From Theobroma cacao (lineage: Eukaryota > Streptophyta > Magnoliopsida > Malvales > Malvaceae), in assembly GCF_000208745.1 (NCBI RefSeq), contig NC_030858.1:23204315-23268314 (forward strand): a DNA stretch of 64,000 bases, in the 5' to 3' direction. The notes under the pieces were generated by a model. That model searched no databases, had not been told where the DNA came from, and worked only from the letters and a program-made list of their open reading frames with translations. Position 1 is the first letter of the stretch; each line of letters starts with the position of its first letter. Shown in pieces: positions 23,529 through 34,345 of the stretch. A program made the position numbers and the translations under genes.

Positions 23529-25374
23529 TTAGAGAGGAGATGACTTTCTAGGAGAGGATTCTAGAGAAGATTTGTTTGAAACATGAACTAGACTGTGAGA
23601 AGAAGAGGCTGAAACTGGTTTGGACTTCTCTGCCAATCTGAAAGGCTTTCTTCTTTTAAGAAAAGCTATCTTGGTTACCATAGTCTTCCTTCCTTTGGTT
23701 GGTTGTTTTGCCTTAGTTGGTGGTACTGTGGTGGCTTTTGGTTTCCCTGTTTTTGCCTTTATTTTGGGAGTTGAAGCAACTTTCTTTCCTTTTCTTACAT
23801 TTGCACCATCCTTTTGAGTTGCTATCTTGACAGTGTCTTTTTCAGCTTGTTCTTCTCTGACCATTTGATGAAAGATGTCCATAATGGAAACTTCCTCTGA
23901 ATTTGGAGAAGAGACCTGATGTTGCTCAGTTTCTGCACCAACTACTTCAGTCTCTTATTCTGAGTCATTTTTACTTTGAGGTTCAAGGGAGGGTGATTTG
24001 GCTGGCTGTTCAACTCCTTGTGGGAAGTCTTCAGTTTGCAGAACAAGACTGGCAAACTTGTAGGTGGAGCCTTTAGCTTGAGTGCCAAACTTGCAAACTT
24101 CTCTGCTGGCTCTGTTGAACCTTCAACACCTTGCTGTGCAGGTGTAGTGCTGGATGTGGCAAAACTGTCTGCAGCCACAAGTTCAGATGCCATGTTTTCT
24201 TTCTCCTTCAGCTTATTTTCCAATTTAGTAATTTTATCTTCCATTTTCTATAGCTTCACTCCTTAGTCAGTCAGCTTACCATCAATCCTCATAAGCAAAT
24301 TAAAAATCATCTCATTCAAAAATCTGGAAGGAGGTTCTTCAAGTTAAGCAAGCAAACTGTGATATTTTCTAGGGCCAGTTTTGGAGGTTTTGATAAACTT
24401 CTCTCCATCGAGCACATACCCCATCTTAATTAAACTGCCATAATAAATGGCTTGGTCTATGGTTTTCACTAGGTCCATATCCTACCTTTTAGCCCATATT
24501 CCTTTCTTCTGCACAAGGGATGTAATCACATTCCCATATGGCAGATTTACCTTATCAAGTCTGCAGGCACTTCTCATTTTCTCAATCATAAATCTTCCTA
24601 GATTTAGAGACACTCCATTAAAAGCATGCTCCATCAGCCAAAGATCTTGGAGGCTGATGTAGCTAAGATTTCCACTCCTCCATTGAATATTTGCTGTAAT
24701 GAAGTAATGCAGTATCCTAATCTGTGGATTGATTATTAGACCTGAATCACTTTTAGAGGAGTATTTTTCTTTCCTTCCAGTGATGATCTCCCACAGTGAG
24801 GACGAATCATATTTTTCTAGAAGTTCAAATTCACCTACTTCACCCTCTAATTTGAGCAGGTTTCCTAAATCTCCAGCAGTCACAACAAACTCTTCTACAT
24901 AGTCATCAGAATCTATTAATTCCTTTTCTTTCATAGCAATGCCAGAGTAAAATTCTTTAACCAGACTTAGACTATATGACCTATTCTTAAAGGTGCTGTA
25001 ACCTTTAAGTTTCAGCTCATTAAAGTACTCAGATAGACTGGTCTGGATTTTTACATTTTCCTTAAAACTCTTCCAATCAATAAACTTTTCGCAGGAGATT
25101 GGTGCATTTTCTATATCTTGAATCTATATTGATGCAGCTTATTTCTAAATTTCGAAGAAGAAGAGGAACTGATACCTTTCTAGAGTGAGGGTTCTGTATC
25201 TTTCTTCTTGTCTATATTTTGCTTGTTTTCTCTTAATTTCTTAGCTGTTTCCTTCACTAAGGCAGGCATAATTTTTTGTTTCTTCTTCTGACTCTCTATT
25301 CCAGTTTCTTCCTCCATTGGCCTTTTTCCATTCTTCTTCTCTGATACTTCTTTACTCTGAGATGTTCTAGCCAT
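23529..25374 (-). pseudogene. Extra 3' reading frame of copia E (env-like position), decayed
   Basis: Between the end of pol (25,770) and the 3' LTR lie four linked minus-strand open pieces: 25,374-25,180, 24,934-24,482, 24,244-23,942 and 23,882-23,529. The first starts MARTSQSKEVSEKKNGKRP and is basic and Lys-rich. The second is a globular-looking part (SSLWEIITGRKEKYSSKSDS, then LWLMEHAFNGVSLNLGRFMI). The third has a coiled-coil-like start (MEDKITKLENKLKEKENMAS) and the fourth a very basic tail with many K, P and T. Stops and frameshifts separate them. In Sire-type copias an additional frame of unknown or envelope-like role occupies this place. I see no convincing signal peptide or membrane segment, so calling it an envelope is not supported. 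The flanking 22,631-23,528 and 25,375-25,769 are non-coding spacer. Confidence 0.55.
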
Positions 25375-25769
25375 TTTGGTTCTAGAAATTTCTGAAGATC
25401 TGAGTTGGTTTTAGAGGCAACTCGGAAGATTTAGGTTTTTGTTTTTAGAGCAACGGGTTGCAAATGAGAGGGAAGAAGAGGTTGGCAGCAGTTATTGCTC
25501 AGAAAACTTCTCATATTCCTTTAAGAACTACCCTACTTTTATTTCTTTATATTTTTAAATCTCCCTATAAAATTTTGATTATTTACCTTTGGCAACTCTG
25601 CTTTATTCCTCTTTATACCTGATAAATCAAAATTTTATCACAATTTACTCATATTTCATTAAACTCACTGAGTCTTATTATTTAAGAATGTCAGGCCACT
25701 CTTAGTTGACTAAGAATTCCTTAGTCGACTGAATGCATTCTGTTTTCAATATGAGAGTCAAAGATTTTC

Positions 25770-26639
25770 TTATAATTCCTTCACATTAACCATTCCCAAA
25801 TTTCTTCTAATCTCACAAAATCTATCTTCACTTAGTGGTTTGGTAAAAATGTCTGCTAATTGATGTAGAGTATTCAAAAAATCTATTTTAATGTCATTTT
25901 TCACTACATGATCTCTAATAAAATGGTGTCTAATTTCAATGTGCTTTGTCCTAGAGTGCTGCACAGGATTTTTTGATATATTGATAGCACTTATATTATC
26001 ACAGTATATCGGTATATTATGCATAGTTATTCCATAGTTGTTTAATTGTTGCTTGATCCAAAGGATTTGTGCACAACAGCTACCTAATGATACATATTCA
26101 GCCTCAACTGTAGACAGTGCCACTGAGTTCTGCTTTTTGCTGGACCAAGACACAAGCATCCATCCTAAAAATTGGCATGTTCCGCTAGTGCTTTTCCTAT
26201 CAATTCTGTTGCCAGCAAAGTCAGCATCTGAATATCCAACTAAGTTAAGAGTTGAGTTTCTAGAGTACCATATTCCTAGTTCTTGAGTGTCTATGAGGTA
26301 TCTAAAAATTCTTTTAACAGCTGTTAGGTATGATTCTTTAGGCTGTGACTGAAATTTAGCACACAAGCACACACAAAACTGAATATCTAGTCTACTTGCT
26401 GTTAAGTAGAGAAGAGAGACGATCATACCTTTATAGAGCTTTTGATACACATCTTTACCTTTTTCATCTAAGTCGAGTTTGGTGGATGGACTCATTGGTG
26501 TGGAAATTGATTTCAGCTTTAGCATATCGAATTTCTTTAGCATATCATAAGTATATCTTTCTTGGTTGATGAAGATTCCTTCCTCACTTTGTTTGATTTG
26601 AAAACCAAGGAAGTACTTCAACTCTCCCATCATGTTCAT
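25770..26639 (-). pseudogene. Copia E: RT end and RNase H
   Basis: An uninterrupted 289-codon stretch starts MNMMGELKYFLGFQIKQSEE. It covers the RT connection (YLTASRLDIQFCVCLCAKFQ) and the RNase H domain: YSDADFAGNRIDRKSTSGTC, then KKQNSVALSTVEAEYVSLGS, CDNISAINISKNPVQHSRTK and HIEIRHHFIRDHV. Acidic residues of the RNase H site (D in DADFAG, E in EAEY, D in CDN) are present. It ends GMVNVKEL-stop, the normal end of pol. It overlaps by a few bases, in another frame, the upstream RT piece ending at 26,636, because of a stop/frameshift there. Confidence 0.9.
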
Positions 26640-27160
26640 CTCAAATTCACCCTACATTTCCTTTGCAAAGTTCTTGCATAAAGCTTCATTAGTTGCACCA
26701 AATACAATATCATCCACATATATTTCACAACAATTAAATCATTTAGATATCTTTTAATGAACAATGTAATATCGATGCTGCCTCTATCATACCCTTTTTC
26801 AACTAGAAATTTTGATAGCCTTTCATACCAAGCTCTAGGAGCTTGTTTTAATCCATACAAGGCTTTATGAAGTTTGAAAATATGATCAGATTTTTCAAAG
26901 TCTTCAAAACCTGGTGGCTGTTCTACATATACTTCCTCTTAAATTAATCCATTTAAGAATGCACTTTTGACATCCATTTGGAACAATTTAAAATTCATGA
27001 AACATGCAAAAGCTAGCAACAACCTTATGGCTTCAATCCTAGCAACCGGAGTAAAAGTTTCATCATAATCTATTCCTTCTTCTTGGTTGTATCCTTTTGC
27101 TATCAACCTAACTTTATTTCTAACTACATTTCTTTGCTCATCTACCTTATTTCTAAACAC
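26636..27160 (-). pseudogene. Copia E: reverse transcriptase core, broken
   Basis: The piece at 27,160-26,939 reads RLIAKGYNQEEGIDYDETFT, then PVARIEAIRLLLAFA and FQMDVKSAFLNG, the first half of copia RT including the first catalytic Asp (QMDVKSAF). A stop near 26,938 and a gap follow, then MYGLKQAPRAWYERLSKFLV at 26,860. The YVDD box lies near 26,715, but in a different frame from the surrounding sequence because of an indel, and a stop stands just before GEFEMN. The catalytic residues themselves survive; the reading frame does not. Confidence 0.85.
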
Positions 27161-27971
27161 CCATTTTGTACCAAAATAGTGTGATTTGAAGGCCTAGGTA
27201 CAAATGACCATACATGACTCCTTGTGAATTGATCAAGTTCTTCTTGCATGGCCATTATCCAACTTTCTTCTTTTTCAGCTTCTTCAAAGTTTTTAGGTTC
27301 AATTTGAAATATAAAGGCTGAAAACTTACAAGTTTCTCTAGTTACATTCCTAGTTCCAACTCCTTGTGAAATGTCACCTATTATTTGGTTTTGTGGGTGA
27401 TCTCTTACAAATCTCCAACTCCTTGGTAGATCATCATGCTGATTTTTTGCTCTTTGCAGATTTTCTAGATATGGAGTTTCATTTTCTCTTCTAGATGAGC
27501 TTTTTTCATTATTTTTATTGTTCTTTAAGCTCATTTCCTCCATTTGTTTTTCTAGGATTTTAATATCATCATCGTCATCATGAACTTCTTTTTGTGAAGC
27601 ATTTGACTCATCAAAAACTATATGGACTGATTCTTCAACGGTTAGGGTCCTTTTTTAAAAAACTCTGTAGGCCTTTGATTTTAATGCATATCCTAAAAAC
27701 ATTGCTTCATCACTCTTTGCATCAAACTTTCCTAGGGACTGTTTTCCATTGTTCAATACAAAGAATTTACAGCCAAAACTCCTAAGGTGAGAAATATTTG
27801 GTTTCCTACCTTTGTAAAGTTCATATGGAGTCTTTGAAATCAAGGGTCTTATTGAGACTCTATTAAGAATATAAGCTGTTGTATTTACTGCCTAAGCCCA
27901 AAGATATTTAGGTAGGTTGTTCTCACATAACATGGTCCTAGCCATTTCTTTTAATGTTCTGTTTTTCCTCT
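27142..27971 (-). pseudogene. Copia E: integrase C-terminus and linker to RT, broken
   Basis: In 27,843-27,655 the frame reads SKTPYELYKGRKPNISHLRS, then FGCKFFVLNNGKQSLGKFDA and MFLGYALKSKAYRVF, the GKFDAKSDEA-type end of copia integrase. In 27,543-27,142 lies the linker to RT, with EEAEKEESWIMAMQEELDQF and FTRSHVWSFVPRP, the conserved W..AM..EL segment just before RT. A frameshift near 27,655 and stops near 27,890 and 27,990 separate the pieces from the catalytic core. Confidence 0.8.
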
Positions 27972-28913
27972 CTACAACTCCATTTTGCTAGGGTGTTCTA
28001 GGTGCAAAAAAATTGTGATCCAACCCCTTTTCATTGCAAAATTTTCAAACTCATCATTCTCAAATTCTCTTCCATGGTCACTTTTTATGCTAACTATGGC
28101 TAGTCCTTTTTCATTTTCTACTTTCTTACAATAACTTAAGAATGCTTGTAGAGCATCATTCTTATGAGCAAAGAAGTATACCCAAGTATATCTAGAATAG
28201 TCATCAACTATTACAAAGCCATAAGATTTACCTCCTAAGCTAGTTGTGCTTATTGGACCAAATAGATCAATGTGCAACAATTCAAGAGGTCTCGATGTTG
28301 ACACTATTTTCTTAGTCTTAAAGGATGTTCTAACTTGTTTTCCTAGTTGGCAAGCATCACATATCCTATCTTTTTCAAATTTCAATTTCGACCGTCCAGC
28401 AACAAGATTTTTCTTTATTAATTTAGATATAGTATGCATGCTCACATGTCTTGATCTCCTATGCCATAACCAGCTATCATTCTCAGCATTTGCAACAAGA
28501 TATACTTCACTATTCACATCAAGGTCTTCAAGAAAAATTACATACATGTTTTTCAACCTTTTTCCTATAAATGAGATTTTATTTGTACTCATATCAATTA
28601 CTTCACACTTAGTTGAATCAAAACTTATTTTAAATCCTTTATCACATAATTGACTAATACTTAGTAGATTATGATTTAAGCCTTTAACTAGCAGCACATG
28701 ACTAATTTGAGTTTGGGAACTCTTACCAACCGTACCTATACCATGGATTTTGCCTTTTGAATCATCTCCAAAGAATATAGTTCCTCCATTTCTCTTATTC
28801 AACTGAGCAAACAACATTTCATGTCCTGTCATATGTCGTGAACAACCACTATTCAAGTACCAAGGCTGTTTCTTCTTGAGTTGAGCTCTTGAACATGTCT
28901 CTTTTAAGTCCAA
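27972..28913 (-). pseudogene. Copia E: protease and integrase core
   Basis: A 313-codon open stretch. It starts in the protease region, PWYLNSGCSRHMTGHEMLFA; the active-site DSG reads NSG, so the catalytic Asp is lost. Next comes the GAG-pre-integrase zinc region (WLWHRRSRHVSMHTISKLIK and CDACQLGKQ, an HHCC-type finger), then the integrase core with ELLHIDLFGPISTTSLGGKS (first Asp) and IKSDHGREFENDEFENFAMK (second Asp). The third catalytic residue, expected in a PQQNGVVERKN-type motif, is just past a frameshift and stop near 27,990. Family role: copying-out and insertion of element DNA. Confidence 0.9.
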
Positions 28914-29009
28914 CTCAACCTACAAAATAGAATTTCAGTTTTTCTTTATAGGTACCCATACTTTGATGGGTCTTTGAGTGTTAGTTGCAGCAAAGGATCC
29001 CTTAGGAAC

Positions 29010-29270
29010 CTAAATTTTCTTAACTTTCTGCACTTTTCTTTTCTTAAAACAATCATATGACAAATGACCATGTTTACCACAATTATAACATCTAGGTAAT
29101 GCTTTAGCTGAATATTTATTGTGGTATGCATATCTTTTTGAAGATTCATTTTTCAAACATTTAAGAGCTGTGTTTTCATCAAGAGCTATTTGCAAGGCTT
29201 TAGACTTGTTTTCTAGCTCTTGTTTTAAAAACTCAAAGTCTGTTTTTGAGTGTTCTAACTCAACTTGCAA
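29010..29270 (-). pseudogene. Copia E: second zinc knuckle region of gag/pol junction
   Basis: The frame reads ELEHSKTDFEFLKQELENKS (coiled-coil-like), then CYNCGKHGHLSYDC, a CX2CX4HX4C zinc knuckle, then a basic KKRKVQKVKK tail. The upstream helical part continues in other frames to about 29,460. Sire-type elements often carry two knuckles. The link to both the gag frame (29,500) and the protease frame (28,913) is broken by stops. Confidence 0.75.
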
Positions 29271-29499
29271 AATATTTCTTTGCTAAAAAACAGAGGTGAA
29301 CTCTTGTTTGATCTGTTCCAAATCATTTTCAAGTAATGCAGCCTTTTTCTTTAATGATTTGAATTTTGAAAAAAGTTTTTCAAATTCATCATAAAGGAAT
29401 TCATATTCATCCTGTAAATCATCATAAGAATTAATGCAGGGGGATGAGGATACCTCTGATTCATCCTCTTATGCCATTAAACAGATGTTTACTCTTTCC

Positions 29500-30570
29500 T
29501 CATATTTTCATCATCAGTTCAGAGCTTGATGTGTCACTATTCGACCATGTAGCAGCCACCATTGCTTTCTTGGATCTCTTATTTTTCTTGGGGGTTTCAT
29601 CTTTCAGTAATAGACACTCGGACTTGAAGTGACCAGGTTTCTTGCATTCGTAGCAGATCATCTCCTCATTTTTGTTGGAGTCATTTTTGTTACTTATTTT
29701 CCATGAAGCACCTTGGTCTTTCCTGAAACCTCTTCTAGTTAGCCTTCGATTTCTTTTGCTCATTAGTTTTCTGAATTTTCTTGCAACTAGAGATAAATCT
29801 TCATCATCATCACAAGAAAGCTCTTCTAGCTCTTTTTCAAGAATGCTGGCTTTAAGTGCAATGCTGTTTTTCTTTTCCTTTGCTTCCCTTCGATCTTCTT
29901 CTTCCCTAAGCTCTAGCTCATGAGTGAGAAGAGAACCACATATCTCATCGAGAGTGATGTTGTTTAGATCTTTAGCCTCTCTAATAGCAGTCACTTTTGG
30001 TTTCCAGGATTTTGGTAGGCATCTAAGCAGTATCTTAACTAATTCATGTTCAGGGATAGGCTTGCCTAGCTGACTTAATTTGTTTGTAATGTTTGTAAAC
30101 CTATCAAACATGCTGGGGATGTCTTCACCACACTCCATTTTGAACATTTCATAACTATGTTTTAAGAGAGCAATTTTGGACTCCTTTACTTGAGAAGTCC
30201 CTTCATGGATTATTCTAAGTTTTTTCCACACTTGTTTAGCTTTTGTACAGCTTGAGACTTTGTTAAATTCAGTGGGGGTCAAGGCACAATGTAATGTGTT
30301 GATGGCCTTAAAGTTTATTTGAACTTTCTCAATTTCAGCCTCAGTCCATTCAGACCTTGGCTTGGGCATCAACTCATTTGTAACTACATTCACGGTCGAG
30401 GGCATAAAGGGTCCATCAGTTATGACATCCCACATTTCATAATCTATAGCCTTAATATAAATTGACATTCTAGTGCTCCAATAAGGGTAATTAGAGCCAT
30501 CAAACAGAGGTGGTCTATTTGTTGATTGTCTCTCAGCAACTATGATTTTTTGTTGAGCCATTTGGATCAT
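29500..30570 (-). pseudogene. Copia E: gag (capsid/nucleocapsid)
   Basis: The best-preserved frame of the element, 356 codons from an ATG. It starts MIQMAQQKIIVAERQSTNRP and has the copia gag signature PPLFDGSNYPYWSTRMSIYI. It continues through the UBN2-type region (VWKKLRIIHEGTSQVKESKI, EDIPSMFDRFTNITNKLSQL, LLRCLPKSWKPKVTAIREAK) to a first zinc knuckle CYECKKPGHFKSEC near residue 310. The product forms the particle shell and binds element RNA. The next ATG (MAQQ, three codons in) would also suit. It lies 35-50 bases inside the primer-binding site. Confidence 0.9.
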
Positions 30571-30605
30571 CCCAAAGGATTTTAAGCCTTAAAAATAGGG
30601 AACTT

Positions 30606-30617
30606 GCTCTGATACCA
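30606..30617 (-). promoter_or_regulatory. Primer-binding site of copia E (tRNA-iMet)
   Basis: TGGTATCAGAGC on the minus strand, two bases from the 5' LTR end. It pairs with the 3' end of initiator Met-tRNA, the usual minus-strand primer in plant copias. Confidence 0.92.
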
Positions 30618-30619
30618 AT

Positions 30620-31698
30620 TGTTGATCCCGTTAATATGTGCTAGAGGGGGGGGGGGTGAATAACACAATATGGCTCTTAACAAGATGTGGAACTAATTTC
30701 CAGAACTTAAAAAAGTAAAAATAGAGTATAAGGTGCACAACAATTTAGAGTGGTTCGGTCCAAGACCTACATCCACTACCTTGATTATCGAACCAAGGAT
30801 TTTTTCAACGATTCACTAAGAATTCGGTGAAATTCACAAGCTTTCACCAAGCTTTTACAATGGCTTTTCTCAGGCTCAGCCAAAACCTTTACACTAGTTT
30901 TTCACGGGCTTAACTAAAACCCAAAGTGGTTTTCCAAGGCTCAACCACAACCTATAACATTCAAGCTTTCCCAAGCTTGAACAACCCCTTAGAGTGACTC
31001 CCTCACTCTAAGTATACAAGAAGATAAGTAAAAAAAAGTACCTATGATCACAAGTTGATCTGATTGGTACAAGATTGAGTGCTAAATATAATGACAAAGA
31101 GTAGGCGTTTAAGTGAAAACAAGTGTAGTGAAGCTTTTTTGGTTTTTCTTCTTTCTAAAGCTCAAATCTCATTCAAGGCTTCTAAAAACTTATTTCTCAT
31201 TGTTGGAAGACCCTTTTATACTTGGAGATACAACTCCGATGGCAGTTTGGCAGTTTATATCTGTTGGAAACAGTTGAGGATAAGTTCTAGCCGTTAATCT
31301 GTCTTGTAGTGCTTTGGTTCAAATTGCAGACAAAGAGCTCTTAGTCGACTAACTTGGTTGACTAAGTTGATTCTGTTTCTGGTTTGCAGATTCTGGCAGA
31401 GGGCACTTAGTCGACTGACTTGGTTGACTAAATTGGTTTTGTTTTTTAAACTCTTCAGCCCGCCATTTCTCCAATTTGAAATTTGGTCAACCAATGTTCT
31501 TTTTTGTTTCACCAATAAGCTTCCTCCTTGTTATTCAGTTACATCTTGTTGATTTTATCCCTCTTTTTCTTTCAAAAATACTCTTTGAAGATTTAAGAAA
31601 TTAATTTCATATATTAATTTCCTGCACACTCAAGTAAAGGAATTAGACACAAATAAATGGAAATGTTTTATTATCATCAAAAACTAATGGAGCCAACA
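30620..31698 (-). repeat. 5' LTR of copia E
   Basis: This 1,079-base repeat starts TGTTGATCCC and ends GAGCCAACA on the plus strand. It matches the 3' LTR throughout, with scattered changes, so the insertion is not brand new. It has the same 66-base duplicated unit with TTAGTCGACTAA (31,341) and TTAGTCGACTGA (31,407). Confidence 0.95.
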
Positions 31699-32190
31699 AA
31701 ATCATATGGTCGCAACCACGTATATCAACTCGTGGCCTAGCCACGTATAACAACCCCTAGCCTTGCCACGTATAACCATAAACCATGGCCTAGCCACGTT
31801 TAACAGCCCGTCGATGACCTAAAAGGTTCTTTAGCTAGAGCTCACTTGTGCACAAGGGTCACACTATCCCGATGTGACATTCGACCTATTCTCGATGCTC
31901 TTGATTTGTCAAAATCGTTTTCAAAATCAAATCAAGGTTTTCAAGAGTTTTTCTTTAAATAATTTGAAAACAAGGTTTGGCAACCTTCAAAATTATTTTT
32001 CACATTAAAATGCATGGTGTAAACATTTGCATAAAGTTTGAACTAAAACCGGCTCATAAGAATTTGCATTTAAGCCATTTATCAAGTGCAATTAACTATG
32101 CACGTCACACAAAGATACAAGGCACAATTTTGATGCAAAACATTGCAAAGGGGCTTGTTTCTCAATTTCTAAAACACTTTACATATATCA

Positions 32191-32212
32191 TATATATATA
32201 TATATATATATA
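32191..32212. repeat. TA microsatellite in outer solo LTR
   Basis: A pure TA run of about 22 bases. Confidence 0.9.
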
Positions 32213-33477
32213 GTATACACAAAACACCTTCAAACCCAATTTGCATTTACAAATGCTTATTGTTTCTACCAGCTCATGCTTTCCACAAAAGCAGTGTATA
32301 AATCATTCCAAACCATGTATTCAAATCACTTATAATTTTCTAGCAACTCATGCTTTCCACAAAGTCATTGAATAATACTATACATATACTTTGATATAGC
32401 ATTGAATCTTTTAAAATTGACACCCCCTACTCACCTTAAGATAGCGAGATGTTACTTCACCACTTATTCGGTTACATTTCAAATTAAATTAGCTTGTCGG
32501 TCACTCGTTTCCTCCTCCAGTTAATTACCACGGTAATCCCTTTCCACTTGCACGCTTCCTAGCAATAAATCAAGCTTAATATACTTAGTGTTTATCATTC
32601 AATTCAACTCACATTTGCTACCCTATGTACCACATTCTTAGTTCCTTTCATTTTCAAGAACTCTTCACATTTCAAATAATTTATTTCTCACCATAACCGA
32701 CCTCACACATTATTTCCAATTTCATGCACATACACAATTGTATATTGGCAGCATCTTAACCAAGAATCCTTAATCAACATCCACATTGTTCATCTTTATT
32801 CTTATAAATAATCTAACATGCAACCACTAGTTTTCAACTAACCGAACCTAATGTGCCATAACATACCCACATTGCATGCCTACTTTTCAAATCACTTTAA
32901 ACTCTACATGCAATTCAATATCTCCTCATAATATTGTTCACCATTGTTGCCCCAAACACAAATCATCAACAAATGTTCTATCTTTCTTTCCATTCATGAA
33001 ACTCAAGGTCAAAAACACTCACCCATTATTTTTTTTTGTCTCAAATCACCATATACCTGTGTACAATCAACATGCATGCATCTGGTCCTTTGATTCTTTG
33101 AAGATCTTGCTATGACAAAATGTTTCTTATGGTTACAATCGGTTTTCAAAATGTGCAAGCAAGCAAAATCATAACTCTTACCTTCCTCTCTCTTGAATAG
33201 TCAAATCGAAACATTAATCTCCTTCAAGCTTCAAATATACACTTTGAATGGTAAGTGACATCAAGACTTAACAAAGAAGAAGTAAAGAACCCACGGTTTC
33301 CCTTGGATCTCACAAACTCGAGCCTTCCTCTATTTTCTCTTTTTCTTTCTCTTTTCTTCCTCTCGGGTGGAGCTCTCAAGAGCAATTTCTTCTTTCTTTT
33401 CCTCTCTCAATGGCCAGTTCTCTCAAGCTTCTCAAGGCCAATCTTTTGTTCTCTTTTACTCTTTGGAATTTGGTATT

Positions 33478-33850
33478 TATATGGCCACCCACTCAACCAA
33501 TCAAATTGCATGCACACTTTCAACTTTTTATTCTATTTGGCCACCCACTTAGCCAATTACAATTCATGCATTCTTTTATTTTTTCATGCTATTTGGCCAC
33601 CTTGCCAACCTATGAATCTTTATGCAACAATTCTATCCCTTTGGTCATTGGTTGGAAATCTTTTTACATTATCCATCCCATTCACCTTCATGCATGGTCG
33701 GCCATTCAATTTACACTTCCATTCTCCCATTTTCCCATTTTTCCATTAGTTTAACATGTTTCTACTTACACCACCTTACTTTTGTCCAATGGCTTTTCAT
33801 GCGTCCTTCCACATTATTTCTCATTTGGCCTCCCTTTTTAGCCAATAAAA
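33478..33850. repeat. Degenerate tandem repeats around TTTGGCCACCCA(C)
   Basis: Phrases of the form ATTTGGCCACC(C)ACT..GCCAAT..CATGCA recur about every 60-65 bases in the first half and again, more diverged, near 33,780-33,860. They are internal repeats of the outer solo LTR. The overlapping open frames (33,255-33,749 and others) translate these repeats and lack protein-like motifs. Confidence 0.5.
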
Positions 33851-34164
33851 TCACATGCATTACATTTTCTTTCCTTTAGTCCAATTTGTCCCCATGTGTC
33901 CATCATGAATAAATCTTCCAAGCATTCTTTTAACTTAAAAATCCATATGCATGTGTTATCTTATTTATTTTGTCTTACGCCTTTTTGTTTGTCATATGGT
34001 GGGGGTCCCACATGTTCTCCACTACAAGTACATCCTTGCATGCATATCTTTGCATGTAATAGTATTTGTTACATGCATATTCCATCCTCCCACATAATCT
34101 AATTTTCCTTGGTTAGTTAAATTCCATTTAACTTAAAATAGTGAAATTTCACTTAAGTTCTCAA

Positions 34165-34345
34165 AATTTTCCTTTTTTACCATTTGACCCTCCAAACTTT
34201 TCATCTTTTACAATTTGGTCCTTCAAACATTTCATAAATTACAGTTTGGTCCTTCAACTTGTTCATAATTACAACTTCACCCTTTTACTTTACATTATTT
34301 GCAATTCCACCCCTCAACTTCTTATTCTTTTCAATTAGGTCCTCC
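34165..34345. repeat. Tandem repeats of about 35 bases (TTTGGTCCTTCAA type)
   Basis: TTTGGTCCTTCAAAC...TTTCATAAATTACA and variants with CACCCTTTTAC or CACCCCTCAAC repeat about five times near the 3' end of the outer solo LTR. Similar low-complexity phrases occur near the ends of A, B, C and D. Confidence 0.55.

Larger units (their letters stand above)
21531..31698 (-). mobile_element. Full-length Sire-like Ty1/copia retrotransposon E (10.2 kb)
   Basis: Two LTRs (21,531-22,616 and 30,620-31,698) with TGTTGG...CCAACA ends enclose gag, protease, integrase, RT and RNase H in copia order on the minus strand. Perfect AAATC duplications flank it (21,526-21,530 and 31,699-31,703). The primer-binding site TGGTATCAGAGC, complementary to the plant initiator Met-tRNA 3' end, follows the 5' LTR. 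The polypurine tract AAAAAGGGGGAGAT precedes the 3' LTR. An extra reading frame between RNase H and the 3' LTR, together with two zinc knuckles and the gag sequence, points to the Sire/Maximus lineage (inferred). Stops and frameshifts in every coding part mean it is not autonomous. It sits in the long solo LTR 17,808-34,897. Confidence 0.92.

Noticed and set aside
24018..24266. Plus-strand frames at 23,620-24,662
   Set aside because: They are antisense shadows of the extra frame of copia E.
23529..25374. Envelope glycoprotein call for the extra copia frame
   Set aside because: No signal peptide, membrane span or glycoprotein-like cysteine pattern could be seen.
28246..28653. 135-codon plus-strand frame
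   Set aside because: It is antisense to the copia E integrase.
33255..33749. 164-codon open frame in the outer solo LTR
   Set aside because: Low-complexity translation of tandem repeats, with overlapping open frames in all three phases and no motif.
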